DNA of 64,000 bases, taken from positions 124,001 through 188,000 of the forward strand of contig JAAXVR010000001.1 in NCBI GenBank assembly GCA_013335405.1, in the 5' to 3' direction. The notes under the pieces are model-generated. The model did not search any database. It saw nothing but the letters and a program-made list of their open reading frames with translations, and was not told the DNA's origin. The first letter of the stretch is position 1. Each line of letters opens with the position of its first letter. Source of the stretch: Chlorobiaceae bacterium. Lineage in GTDB: Bacteria; Bacteroidota; Chlorobiia; Chlorobiales; Chlorobiaceae. Both the position numbers and the translations under genes were made by a program. Shown one piece after another: positions 37,951 through 46,835 of this stretch.

Positions 37951-38685
37951 TTATAATTCGAGAATCTTGTCAGACAGTATCGACCTGATGAACGGGTGTC
38001 GGGAATCATGAAGTTTTTCCGTCACGTCGTCGAATATGATCTCCCCCTGGTAGAGAACCGCGACGCAATCTGCGACATTGAACACGTCATCGATGATATG
38101 CGTGACGATAACAGCCCCGAGGTTGCTGTTGTGTCTCAGTGAACTGATGAGGGTCAGGATTTTTTTCGAACTTACCGGGTCGAGGCCTGCAGTGGGCTCA
38201 TCGAAAAGGATCATGCGCGGGTTGAACACCATGGCCCTGCCGATGGCGACCCGTTTGCGCATCCCTCCGCTGAGGCTTTCCGGGAGCAGGTCTTCGTACC
38301 CTTCGAGGCCGGCGAAACGGATCTGTTCTCCGACCATCCTGTTGACTTCTTTTTCCGGGAGCTTAAGGTTTTCGCGCAGAAAAAAGCCGATGTTCTGACT
38401 TATGGTGAGTGAATCGAACAGGGCGTTCCCCTGGAAAACCATACCCATTTTCCGCCTGATTTCGTAAAGCTCGGACTCCTTCAGGTGCGTGATATCCCTG
38501 CCGTCGATGAACACGCTTCCGCAGTCCGGCTTGATCAGGCCGAGCATGAGCTTCAGGATCGTGCTCTTTCCGACACCGCTGGGTCCGAGGATCGCCTTGA
38601 TGGTATTGTCCTGTACCTTCAGGGAGATATTTTTCAGGATCACCTTGTCCCCGTAGCTGAGGCAGACGTTTTTCAGCTCTATCAT
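37951..38685 (-). CDS. ABC transporter ATPase, MlaF type
   Basis: A 244-residue ATPase energising the MCE lipid transporter. Walker A is GPSGVGKST at residues 34-42. The signature is LSGGMRKRVAIGRA, and Walker B with the catalytic Glu is MILFDEPTAGLDP. It ends with a typical MlaF C-terminal stretch (DSRHPFIRSIL). The start lies 4 bases after the permease stop (38690), and the MCE gene follows 20 bases on. The lipid carried and its direction cannot be told from sequence. Confidence 0.93.
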   Translation of the reverse strand: MIELKNVCLSYGDKVILKNISLKVQDNTIKAILGPSGVGKSTILKLMLGLIKPDCGSVFIDGRDITHLKESELYEIRRKMGMVFQGNALFDSLTISQNIGFFLRENLKLPEKEVNRMVGEQIRFAGLEGYEDLLPESLSGGMRKRVAIGRAMVFNPRMILFDEPTAGLDPVSSKKILTLISSLRHNSNLGAVIVTHIIDDVFNVADCVAVLYQGEIIFDDVTEKLHDSRHPFIRSILSDKILEL

Positions 38686-38689
38686 GGCG

Positions 38690-39484
38690 CTACATGTTCT
38701 CCAGGACTATTTTGGAAACATAGAAATTCGCAACCAGAACGAGTCCCGAGGAAACGACAATACCTTTGATTGTCGAACGTCCCACCCCGGCGGTTCCGCC
38801 CCGGGCCGAAAAACCGTTGAAACTGCTGACGAGCGTGATGATGATGGCAAAGACCGGTGCCTTGAGAAAACCGACGACAAAATCTTTCGGCAGGAGGCGG
38901 GGATAGACCGAATTCCAGAATATGCCGGGATCGAGCTTGTGGTAGTGCTCGGCAAGGTAAGCCGCGCTGTGCAGGCCCGCATAGTCTGACAGGGCCGTCA
39001 GAGGGAAAAACATGACAAGTGCGGCGACAAGCCTCGGCATGACGAGTTTTGCTACGGGGTCTGTTCCGAAAGCCCTGAGCGCATCGATCTGTTCCGATAT
39101 TTTCATTGCGCCGAGCTCCGCGCCGTTGCGTGAACCGAACCTGGCGGACAGCATGAGCCCCATCAGCAGTGGTCCGAGCTCGCGGAGGACCGATATGGAG
39201 GTTGATCGTCCGAGCATGGTTTTCGCCCCGAAATCCTCCAGGAGGTTGCCGACCTCAATTGCAAGCAGGGCCCCGATGGATATGGAACTGACCAGTACAA
39301 TGGGAATGGAGTCCGTTCCGCAGATGGTCATCTGGTCGAGAACATCACGCCAGTATGTCCGGACTTTCGGAAAGGTGACAAACGCCCTCACCGAAAAGAA
39401 AAAAAACTCCTGGATGTTGAGCAGGAACTCTTTCAGGTCGAAGACAATCTGTCGGTACAGATTCCGCAGAATAGTTAACGGCAT
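38690..39484 (-). CDS. ABC transporter permease, MlaE type
   Basis: A 264-residue inner-membrane permease with five to six hydrophobic segments and the conserved MlaE blocks: SISIGALLAIEVGNLLEDFGA, LRELGPLLMGLMLSARFGSRNGAELG and MKISEQIDALRAFGTDP. It is the first gene of the minus-strand lipid-transport set. No MlaC or MlaB homologue is adjacent, so the system is the minimal MlaEFD type known from other bacteria. A promoter should lie in the 100 bases before 39485-39583, but none is clear. Confidence 0.92.
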   Translation of the reverse strand: MPLTILRNLYRQIVFDLKEFLLNIQEFFFFSVRAFVTFPKVRTYWRDVLDQMTICGTDSIPIVLVSSISIGALLAIEVGNLLEDFGAKTMLGRSTSISVLRELGPLLMGLMLSARFGSRNGAELGAMKISEQIDALRAFGTDPVAKLVMPRLVAALVMFFPLTALSDYAGLHSAAYLAEHYHKLDPGIFWNSVYPRLLPKDFVVGFLKAPVFAIIITLVSSFNGFSARGGTAGVGRSTIKGIVVSSGLVLVANFYVSKIVLENM

Positions 39485-39583
39485 AGAAAATCAATGATAA
39501 GGAGCACAGAAACAGTCCTGTGCGGCCTGAAAAACACGTTCGAATAATAGCAAAACTTGAATAAAAGCAAAATCACCTATTTT

Positions 39584-40453
39584 TCAGGCATTTACCAGCC
39601 TGCATTTCATTTTCGTCACCCACTGGTAGGGGATGGCCACTCTGCCGAAAGTGTCCTCGTCGCGATCCTTCATTCCATGGTAGTCAGAACCGCCGGAAAA
39701 GAGCAGAAAATACTCGTTCGCGATTTCTCGGTAGTAGTTCTGTTTGTAATTATCATGGGACGGATGGACGATTTCGATGCCATCCAGACCGAAGGTTATG
39801 AGCTGCTTAAGTGTTTCGTCGGGGACATTCTGTGCCGGATGGGCAAGGAACGACAGTCCCGATGCCTCGTTTATAAGCCTGATCACTTCGCCAGGATGCG
39901 TTTCAATGCTTTTGACATAAGCAGGACTGTGGGCGCCAAGGTATTTGCTGAAAGCCTCACTGAAGCTTTTCACATACCCGACGTCCTGCAGCACTGCAGC
40001 GATGTGCGGCCTTCCCACGCTTCCATTCTGGGCTTTTGTGATAATCTGTTCTATACCGATTTTCACGCCCATTCTGGCGAGCTTGTTCACCATGCGTTCA
40101 GCTCTTTCAGTTCGCAGCTGGCGGCAATGGTCGAGATATCTTTTCAGCTCGGAGTGCTGATAATTGAAAAAATAACCAAGGACATGAATATCATAACCCT
40201 TGTAGGTCGAACTCATTTCTACACCCGGAATAAGCTCGAGACCTTTCTCCAAGGCTAATGGCTTTGCTTTGTCGATTCCTAAAACAGAGTCATGGTCAGT
40301 GATGCTGATCGCCTTCAGGCCTGAACGAACCGCCTTGTCGACGATTTCCTCGGGCGTGAACAGGCCATCCGAACATTTTGTGTGTATATGTAAGTCTGCT
40401 TTTTCAAAGCCATTATGCCCTACGCCTGATGAGCTGTACGGCATGGCTGACAC
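39584..40453 (-). CDS. PHP-domain phosphoesterase (TrpH/RnaAM-like)
   Basis: A 289-residue metal-dependent phosphoesterase. Metal ligands are visible as H22-x-H24 in DLHIHTKCSDG, ITDHDSVLG, IPGVEMS, LAHPAQN and a late SGGSDYHG. Related proteins hydrolyse 3',5'-nucleoside bisphosphates or trim small RNA ends, so a role in recycling pAp or oligonucleotides is likely but unproven. An N-terminal tail of about 18 residues before the domain suggests that ATG 40444 (M4) may be the real start. It is monocistronic. Confidence 0.88.
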   Translation of the reverse strand: MSAMPYSSSGVGHNGFEKADLHIHTKCSDGLFTPEEIVDKAVRSGLKAISITDHDSVLGIDKAKPLALEKGLELIPGVEMSSTYKGYDIHVLGYFFNYQHSELKRYLDHCRQLRTERAERMVNKLARMGVKIGIEQIITKAQNGSVGRPHIAAVLQDVGYVKSFSEAFSKYLGAHSPAYVKSIETHPGEVIRLINEASGLSFLAHPAQNVPDETLKQLITFGLDGIEIVHPSHDNYKQNYYREIANEYFLLFSGGSDYHGMKDRDEDTFGRVAIPYQWVTKMKCRLVNA

Positions 40454-40644
40454 GTTATAAGGTTGATTGTAACATTTTTATATATAACAAAATTTCACAG
40501 TCCGTTTCAGAGAAAAGAGAATAATTTTTCAGGATAAAAAGTTGCTTTTTCAAAAAAGGATAAAAAAAGTCCGCCGGAACGGGAAATGCTTCGATAATTC
40601 GAAGATAGCAGCCGGAGGCAAGGGGTCAGGCGGTGGTATCGGGC

Positions 40645-41493
40645 TCAGGGTTTCAGCTGGCCGGCGGCAAGCATGAAAAGGATTGCCGTGCCGGCGGCGA
40701 TCCGGTAGACGATGAATATGGTGGTCGTGTGCTTTTTGAGGTAGTTGAGCAGGAATGCTATCGATGCATACCCGGATATGCCGGCGACAATCGTTGCGAC
40801 GGCGATGTTCGCCAGGCTTGCGGGAGATGACGCTATCCCCTGCCAGTTGTGGTAGAACTCGAGCAATGCTGCGGCAAACACCGACGGAAGGGAAAGCAGG
40901 AAGGAAAATCGGGCTGCGGCTGAGCGGTCGAGGTTCGCGAGAAGTCCGCCGGTAATGGTCACTCCTGAACGGGAAGAGCCGGGTATGAGTGCAATGCTCT
41001 GGGCAAAACCGATGAGAAGCGCTTCTTTCCATCCGATCTCTTCCATGGATTTCAGGGGCAGGCCCCGTTCCATCCGGTGCTTGATTTTCAGTTCGGCAAG
41101 GGTAAGAACAAGGCCGAGAATGATGAGCGCTCCGCTGATCCAGTAAAGAGAGCGGAGGGTCGTTTCTATCTGTGACTTGAAGAGAAGGCCGAAAACGACG
41201 ATAGGAACCGTTCCGGCGGCGATCATCCAGCCTGTTTTCGATTCCGTGGTTTCCAGCGGTCTTCCTCGGAGCATTCCGCGGATCACTGCCCGGGTGATAT
41301 CGAAAATGTCCCTGCTGAAATAGAGCAGAACCGCAGCCAGGGTGCCGAGCTGGATGATAGCGGTAAATGCTGCCCCCGGATCTTCCCATCCAAAGAGCGC
41401 GGGAACGATTCTTATATGGGCCGTACTGCTGATCGGGAGGAATTCCGTAAGGCCCTGGACAAGGCCGAGAAGTGCCGCTTCTGCAAGGTTCAT
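40645..41493 (-). CDS. uppP: Undecaprenyl-diphosphatase
   Basis: UppP/BacA recycles the lipid carrier for peptidoglycan and O-antigen synthesis by removing a phosphate from undecaprenyl diphosphate. It has seven to eight membrane helices and both conserved catalytic blocks: GLVQGLTEFLPISSTAH near the N-terminus and LIPGSSRSGVTITGGL after the middle. The length of 282 residues is normal. Its start overlaps the rdgB stop by 4 bases, making it third in the pdxJ-rdgB-uppP operon. A 190-base space downstream shows only AT-rich sequence. Confidence 0.94.
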   Translation of the reverse strand: MNLAEAALLGLVQGLTEFLPISSTAHIRIVPALFGWEDPGAAFTAIIQLGTLAAVLLYFSRDIFDITRAVIRGMLRGRPLETTESKTGWMIAAGTVPIVVFGLLFKSQIETTLRSLYWISGALIILGLVLTLAELKIKHRMERGLPLKSMEEIGWKEALLIGFAQSIALIPGSSRSGVTITGGLLANLDRSAAARFSFLLSLPSVFAAALLEFYHNWQGIASSPASLANIAVATIVAGISGYASIAFLLNYLKKHTTTIFIVYRIAAGTAILFMLAAGQLKP

Positions 41494-42203
41494 GGGCGTG
41501 GCTGGAATGCTGTTGTCGAAAAGCTGTGCATTTCGAGGATTGTTTTCAGGTCAGCCACGGCTTTTATTACAGCCAGTGCCCGATGGCTCATGGTGTTTTT
41601 TTCTGCAATACCCATTTCGGCATATGTCCTGCCTGTGCTGTCGGGCACGAAAAGAGGATCGTACCCGAACCCCTCGTTGCCTCTCTTTTCAGTGGTGATT
41701 GTTCCGCCGACCGATCCTGCGGAGGTTTGTTCGAAAGAAAAATCCTCCGTTTCTCCCGGAACGCGGCCTTTCATGGCGATGACGGTACGGAAGCGGGCAG
41801 TACGGTCCACGATTCCCTGCATGCGCTCGAGAAGGTGACGGACGTTGTCCTCATAAGACGGAGGTGTTCCGTCAGGCATGGGTGCATAACGGGCTGAATA
41901 AACACCGGGAGCTCCCTGCAGGGAGTCAACCTCGAGTCCGGTGTCATCAGCGAGGGCGATCATGTACCGGAAACGACCGGCAAGGTGGGTGAATATTGCC
42001 CGTGCCTTGAGCAGCGCATTTCCTTCAAGGGTTTTTTCGGTTTCGTCGACCTCGATTTCGGCTCCGAGGTCCCGGAGGCAGAATATCTCGATCAACGGTG
42101 AGATGTTTTCGAGAAGCGGGCGCATTTCTCTGACTTTGTCAGGGTTTCCCGTCGCGAGCACGATCGTGATCTTCTTCACTTCGGTTGTGTCTGTTGCCGT
42201 CAT
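41490..42203 (-). CDS. rdgB: XTP/dITP diphosphatase (non-canonical purine NTPase)
   Basis: Ham1/RdgB removes ITP, XTP and deaminated dNTPs from the pool. Signatures are [39 protein letters not shown] and [23 protein letters not shown], ending [11 protein letters not shown]. At 237 residues it is longer than the usual 195-205, mainly through an N-terminal leader ([11 protein letters not shown]) and a C-terminal tail. It overlaps both neighbours by 4 bases (pdxJ upstream and uppP downstream), so the three are translationally linked. Confidence 0.94.
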   Translation of the reverse strand: MTATDTTEVKKITIVLATGNPDKVREMRPLLENISPLIEIFCLRDLGAEIEVDETEKTLEGNALLKARAIFTHLAGRFRYMIALADDTGLEVDSLQGAPGVYSARYAPMPDGTPPSYEDNVRHLLERMQGIVDRTARFRTVIAMKGRVPGETEDFSFEQTSAGSVGGTITTEKRGNEGFGYDPLFVPDSTGRTYAEMGIAEKNTMSHRALAVIKAVADLKTILEMHSFSTTAFQPRP

Positions 42204-42910
42204 CCGATGATCGCTGTCATTTCCCTTACCGCTTCCCCCAGACCGATGAAAACCGCACGGGCTATGATGGCGTGGCCGATGCTGACTTCCTCGATTTCAG
42301 CTATCTGCGTGAACGGGGCTATATTGCCGTAACCGAGCCCATGACCCGCAACGACTTTCAGTCCGAGGTTTTTCGCGTAGGCTGCCGCTTCCCTGATTCT
42401 TCTGAATTCCCGTTCGGCGTTTTCTTTATCATACTGCAGTGCATACTTTCCGGTATGCAGTTCAACAAGGTCGGCACCCGCCTGGTGCGAAAGATCGATG
42501 GCTTTTTTTTCGGGTTCGATGAAGAGGCTGACCTCGATTCCCGATTCCCTGAAAGGTTTGATGAATTCGACGAGGGTATCGTAATGGGCGGTGATGTTGA
42601 ATCCGCCTTCGGTCGTGAGCTCTTCGCGTTTTTCAGGCACGAGCGTGACAAGCTCCGGTTTCGTGTCAAGCGCGATAGCCTGCATTTCGGAGGTCATTGC
42701 CATTTCAAGGTCAAGCTTCGTCCTGACAGAAGCACGCAGGTTTCGGAGGTCTTTGTCCATGATATGTCGGCGGTCTTCACGCAGGTGGCAGACGATGCCT
42801 GCAGCTCCGTTCCTTTCGGCGAGCAGCGCCGCTTCGACAGGATCGGGGATTCCTTCGCCCCGTGCGTTGCGCAGGGTTGCGACATGATCTATGTTGACGG
42901 CAAGTCTCAT
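42200..42910 (-). CDS. pdxJ: Pyridoxine 5'-phosphate synthase
   Basis: PdxJ condenses 3-amino-2-oxopropyl phosphate with deoxyxylulose-5-phosphate to make vitamin B6 phosphate. ATG 42910 ([18 protein letters not shown]) gives 236 residues, matching the family start. The frame extends upstream to 43015 without resemblance. Other blocks are [11 protein letters not shown] (here [11 protein letters not shown]), DIHTGKYA-like [10 protein letters not shown], and [10 protein letters not shown]. Its substrate deoxyxylulose-5-phosphate is produced by Dxs, encoded at 46814-48748. It is the first gene of the pdxJ-rdgB-uppP operon. Confidence 0.95.
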   Translation of the reverse strand: MRLAVNIDHVATLRNARGEGIPDPVEAALLAERNGAAGIVCHLREDRRHIMDKDLRNLRASVRTKLDLEMAMTSEMQAIALDTKPELVTLVPEKREELTTEGGFNITAHYDTLVEFIKPFRESGIEVSLFIEPEKKAIDLSHQAGADLVELHTGKYALQYDKENAEREFRRIREAAAYAKNLGLKVVAGHGLGYGNIAPFTQIAEIEEVSIGHAIIARAVFIGLGEAVREMTAIIG

Positions 42911-43218
42911 GGCGGTAAAACGGGTGAAATCTGATAAGTTGCAGTACCATTGGAGCGTTCGTAACGGAGCGCCTTTTCCGTGTTTTTCGAAAGTAATGAA
43001 AAAAGACAACAACAAACGTCAACTTTCATTTTTCTTCGATGCTTCACGGCGGAGCAGGGCACAATGCTCTTTTGTGAGGAAAGCGGTGCGGGGCAGAATG
43101 AATACAGTTCCCTCCTTTTCCGAATTTTGCTATGTTGGCTGTCCGGATGATACGGCGGCCTTCAGAAGCAGATGTCAGTCTGAAGGCATGAACAGGGCGA
43201 CAAACATACACTATCGAT
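42911..43218. promoter_or_regulatory. Divergent intergenic region with a hairpin before mutS2
   Basis: The 308 bases separate pdxJ (minus) from mutS2 (plus). A 9-bp stem, GCCTTCAGA (43158-43166) with TCTGAAGGC (43179-43187), encloses a 12-base loop and ends 31 bases before mutS2. It lacks a T run, so it is more likely a leader structure or operator than a terminator. No gene is supported here. Confidence 0.45.
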
Positions 43219-45597
43219 ATGAACAGTGTCACGTTGAAAAAACTTGAATTTGACAGGGTGGCTGATCATGCAGCCTGTCAGGCCCTCTCTCCGATGGGCA
43301 GGGACAGACTTCTCGAATCGGCTCCTTTTCACGCAAGGGATCTCCTGCTGGAGGAACTCGAGAAAGTGCTCGAACTGAAAAACATGCTTCAGAAAGGAGA
43401 TGCCCTTCCGTTCTCGTTTCTTCCCGATACCCGTCCCCACCTGAAAAAGCTCGAAATACTCGAGAGCTGTCTCGAACCGGAAGAGCTGCAGGATGTTTTC
43501 AATCTTCTCCACGCTTCGGCGGAATTGCGCAAGTTCATGTCCCGGAACAGGGAGCTCTATCGGCGCCTGAATGATCTCACGACAGGTATCTGGCTCGAAA
43601 GGAGCCTTCAGGGGGCAATCCGCACGGTTATCGACGAGCAGGGCAATATCAGGGACACTGCCAGCGACGCACTCAACCAGATTCGCCGGGAACTTGGCGA
43701 AAGAAGGGAACTGATCCGCAGAAAAATGGAACGCCTGCTCAGGCATTGCTCGGCGAACGGGTGGCTGATGGAAGATGTCGTCGCCGTGAAGAACGGACGG
43801 CTTACCCTGGGCCTGAAGATCGAATACAAGCACAAGCTGAACGGCTATATCCAGGATTATTCGGGTACCGGCCAGACGGTATTCATCGAGCCGGCAGACA
43901 CGCTCGAGATCAGCAACAGGGTTCAGCACCTCCAGATTGCCGAACGCAGGGAGATCGACAGGATCCTCAGGGAGGTGTCCGGCAAACTGCGCTCGGAACT
44001 CGAAAACATCAGGCATAATGAAAACCTGCTCGGTGAGTTCGACTCGATCTATGCACGCGGGCGTTTTGCCCTGGAAGTCGGTGGCGTGCTCCCTGCGGTT
44101 TCCGACGGACATACACTCCGTATCATCAAGGGTTACCATCCGTGGCTTCTCATTTCCCATCGCGACAAGAAGGTGGTTCCTCTCGATCTCGACCTCGAAG
44201 AGAACGAGAAGGTTCTTGTCATATCCGGCCCGAACGCAGGGGGCAAGACCGTCGCCATGAAAACAGCAGGCCTGCTCTGCTGCATGCTGCTTCACGGTTA
44301 TCTGCCTCCATGCAGCGAGAGTTCGGTTTTTCCATGTTTCGGAGACATTTTCATTGAAATCGGCGACGACCAGTCCATCGAAAACGACCTGTCAACCTTC
44401 AGTTCCCATCTCGGCGAGATACGGAAAATTCTCGAAGCGGCAGGGCCTTTCGATCTGGTGCTTATCGATGAACTTTGCGCGGGCACCGATGTTGAAGAGG
44501 GAGGTGCGATAGCCCGGGTCATTTTCGAAGAACTGCTTGCAAGGGGTTGCAAGGCCGTGGTCACGACGCATATCGGCGAGCTGAAAGCCTATGCCCATGA
44601 AAGGGAGGGGGTGCTGAACGGTGCAATGGAGTTCGACCGCACAGGTCTCCAGCCAACGTTCAGGTTCATCAAGGGTTTGCCCGGCAACAGCTTCGCTTTC
44701 GCGATGATGAAAAGGATGGGCTTCTCGCTGTCCATGGTCGAAAGGGCTGCAGCGTACATGAAGGGGGAACGGCTCGGGCTCGATCGGATGCTTGATGACC
44801 TCAGGTCTCTGCTGGAAGAGAACAGGCAGCTTCGCAGAACGCTCGGGGAAGAGCGTTCTGCGCTTGACGAGCGAGAGCGTTCCGTGACGGAGGAAGAGTC
44901 GATGCTCGCCAAGAAGCAGCGGGAGCTCAGGCTCGGTGTATCGAGGGAGATCATGCGCGAGGTCGAGCATGCCCGCAGGGAAATCAGGACCATTGTCCAG
45001 GATGTGAAAAAAGCTCCGGCAGATGAAGGCAACGTACGCGAAGCGAGGAGAAAACTCGGTGAAAAGCTGAAGGAAGCGGACCGGAAGGGCGAAGCGAAAA
45101 CGGAGGAGAGAGCTTTGGTTGCCGATTTGTCGATAAGGGAAGGCGACCTTGTCAGGTTCCTCGATTCAAGCGCGACCGGCGAGGTGGAAAGTACAGCAAG
45201 GGATACTGCGGTTGTCCGCTGCGGGAATTTCAGACTGACCACCTCCCTGAGGAACCTTGAGAAGATTTCCAGGAAACAGGATCGGAAACTACAGAGGGAT
45301 CCGGCTGAGCCGGCAGCGAAAAAAACCTCATGGTCGGTCACCTCTGCCGATTTTGAATCGACGAGGCTCGACCTGCGGGGGCTTATGGGAGACGAGGCTA
45401 TCATGAAGATCGACCGGTTCATCGACTCGATGAGGCTCGGCGGCATCCGTTCCGGCACGATCGTCCACGGAAAGGGTACGGGTTCGCTGCGCCAGAGAAC
45501 AGCGGAATTCCTTCAGCAGCATCCGTCGGTGAAAAACTTTCGTCTGGGCGAATGGGACGAAGGGGGAACTGGTGTCACCGTGGTGGAACTGAAGTGA
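43219..45597 (+). CDS. mutS2: MutS2-family ATPase/endonuclease
   Basis: A 792-residue protein. It lacks the MutS mismatch-recognition domain. The core and clamp region (residues 1-320) is followed by the ATPase with Walker A GPNAGGKT at residues 337-344, then DDQSIENDLSTFSSHL and ELCAGTDVEEGGAIA. A long charged coiled coil (about 520-640) follows. The C-terminal Smr domain shows LDLRGLMGDEAI, IVHGKGTGSLRQ and TGVTVVELK. MutS2 proteins suppress recombination or rescue collided ribosomes, depending on the organism. The gene seems to have its own leader. Confidence 0.94.
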   Translation: MNSVTLKKLEFDRVADHAACQALSPMGRDRLLESAPFHARDLLLEELEKVLELKNMLQKGDALPFSFLPDTRPHLKKLEILESCLEPEELQDVFNLLHASAELRKFMSRNRELYRRLNDLTTGIWLERSLQGAIRTVIDEQGNIRDTASDALNQIRRELGERRELIRRKMERLLRHCSANGWLMEDVVAVKNGRLTLGLKIEYKHKLNGYIQDYSGTGQTVFIEPADTLEISNRVQHLQIAERREIDRILREVSGKLRSELENIRHNENLLGEFDSIYARGRFALEVGGVLPAVSDGHTLRIIKGYHPWLLISHRDKKVVPLDLDLEENEKVLVISGPNAGGKTVAMKTAGLLCCMLLHGYLPPCSESSVFPCFGDIFIEIGDDQSIENDLSTFSSHLGEIRKILEAAGPFDLVLIDELCAGTDVEEGGAIARVIFEELLARGCKAVVTTHIGELKAYAHEREGVLNGAMEFDRTGLQPTFRFIKGLPGNSFAFAMMKRMGFSLSMVERAAAYMKGERLGLDRMLDDLRSLLEENRQLRRTLGEERSALDERERSVTEEESMLAKKQRELRLGVSREIMREVEHARREIRTIVQDVKKAPADEGNVREARRKLGEKLKEADRKGEAKTEERALVADLSIREGDLVRFLDSSATGEVESTARDTAVVRCGNFRLTTSLRNLEKISRKQDRKLQRDPAEPAAKKTSWSVTSADFESTRLDLRGLMGDEAIMKIDRFIDSMRLGGIRSGTIVHGKGTGSLRQRTAEFLQQHPSVKNFRLGEWDEGGTGVTVVELK

Positions 45598-45735
45598 GCA
45601 TTTTCCGGTTTTCGTCTGAAGGGACGGATTGAAAAACCGCTTTCAATGCACTATCTTAAGCCATAGGCAGCCCTGAGGGTCTGTGGACTCTTCAGTCTGC
45701 CTCTCTCAGTTCAAACTATCCAAAATCTCCCGGGC

Positions 45736-46353
45736 TTGAAACAGCAGTTACAAAAATATCTGACCATCCCAAACCAGCTGACAGCCCTGAGGATACTTCT
45801 CGTGCCGGTTTTCGTCATCCTCCTGCTCCAGGAAGATCCCCTCTCCAAGGTTTCCGGTGTCATCGTTTTCGCCATAGCTTCGCTGACAGACATATACGAC
45901 GGTTACCATGCCCGCAAGTATGGCGAGACCACCAGACTTGGCGCTTTTCTTGATCCCCTCGCCGACAAGCTGCTGATCACGGCGGCTTTTCTGCTCTACG
46001 TATGGCTCGGTTACCTTCAGCTCTGGATGGTCCTGCTTGTCGTTGTCAGGGACGTGGTCATAACCGGGCTGAGGGTTTATGCGGAAATGAAGGACAAGCC
46101 CGTCGTGACAAGCATGGAGGCGAAATACAAAACCCTCGCTCAGCACATTTTCGTCTATGCGGTCATGTTTCTCGTGCTTCTCAAGGAGACCGCCTTTCTC
46201 GGCAGGGCCGCGACGAACATGATCAGCAGCTTCCTCATGAACGATATCCTGAATTACACGATGCTTGCCGTCACGGTGCTTACGGTCTATACGGGCATCT
46301 CCTACCTTGTGAGCAACTGGAAGGTATACCTCGGAAAACCTTTTCAGGGTTGA
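45736..46353 (+). CDS. pgsA: CDP-diacylglycerol-glycerol-3-phosphate 3-phosphatidyltransferase
   Basis: PgsA makes phosphatidylglycerophosphate. The CDP-alcohol phosphotransferase motif is complete: D52-x2-D55-G56-x2-A59-R60-x8-G69-x3-D73-x3-D77. About six hydrophobic segments are present. The start is a TTG at 45736 (KQQLQKYLTIPNQLTALRI), as no ATG or GTG precedes the conserved N-terminus. The length of 205 residues is a little above the usual 180-190. pgpA, the next enzyme, starts 5 bases after its stop, so the pair forms a two-gene operon for phosphatidylglycerol. Confidence 0.93.
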   Translation: MKQQLQKYLTIPNQLTALRILLVPVFVILLLQEDPLSKVSGVIVFAIASLTDIYDGYHARKYGETTRLGAFLDPLADKLLITAAFLLYVWLGYLQLWMVLLVVVRDVVITGLRVYAEMKDKPVVTSMEAKYKTLAQHIFVYAVMFLVLLKETAFLGRAATNMISSFLMNDILNYTMLAVTVLTVYTGISYLVSNWKVYLGKPFQG

Positions 46354-46358
46354 GGGAT

Positions 46359-46835
46359 ATGAAGTTTTTCGCTGCACGGGTATTGGGAACCTGTTTCGGT
46401 GCAGGGTATTTTCCCTGGGCTCCCGGGACGTTTACAAGCCTGATCGCCGTCCTGTTCTGTTTTTTCTTTCCCCGGGTCCTTGAACTGCAGGTAATCCCGG
46501 TCATGATTGCCGTTGCCTGCATTGCGGGGGTATGGTCCGGTGGCGTCATGGAGGAGCATGTCGGCAGCGATCCCTCGATCGTCACTATTGACGAACTTGC
46601 CGGCCAATGGCTTGCACTTGTCGCTCTGCCTGCCGGTATTTTTCCCCTTGCGCTCGCTTTCGTCTTTTTCCGCCTGTTCGATATCCTGAAACCCGGGCCT
46701 GTCGATGCCGCACAGCGCCTGCCCGGCGGCTGGGGCATCATGGCAGACGACGTGCTTGCCGGTCTCCTGGCAAATATTTCGGTACAGTGCGTACTTGCGC
46801 TGCTGCCGCTCATTCACCTTCCTTCGGGCCTGTAG
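46359..46835 (+). CDS. pgpA: Phosphatidylglycerophosphatase A
   Basis: PgpA dephosphorylates phosphatidylglycerophosphate to phosphatidylglycerol. ATG 46359 has GAGGG (46352-46356) just upstream, lying over the pgsA stop, and gives 158 residues. Family blocks are FGAGYFPWAPGTFTSL, DPSIVTIDELAGQW and FRLFDILKPGPVDAAQRLPGGWGIMADD. Four hydrophobic segments are present. The end of the gene overlaps the dxs 3' end by 22 bases on the opposite strand, with no room for a separate terminator. Confidence 0.94.
   Translation: MKFFAARVLGTCFGAGYFPWAPGTFTSLIAVLFCFFFPRVLELQVIPVMIAVACIAGVWSGGVMEEHVGSDPSIVTIDELAGQWLALVALPAGIFPLALAFVFFRLFDILKPGPVDAAQRLPGGWGIMADDVLAGLLANISVQCVLALLPLIHLPSGL

Noticed and set aside
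42185-42934. Long + strand open frame of 249 residues opposite pdxJ
   Set aside because: It mirrors the complete PdxJ gene, whose motifs and start are certain. The frame is a by-product of GC-rich third positions.
44589-45458. Minus-strand open frame opposite mutS2, very Ser-rich
   Set aside because: Its composition (runs of Ser and Arg) is the reverse reading of Glu/Arg/Leu-rich coiled coil in MutS2, not a protein signal.
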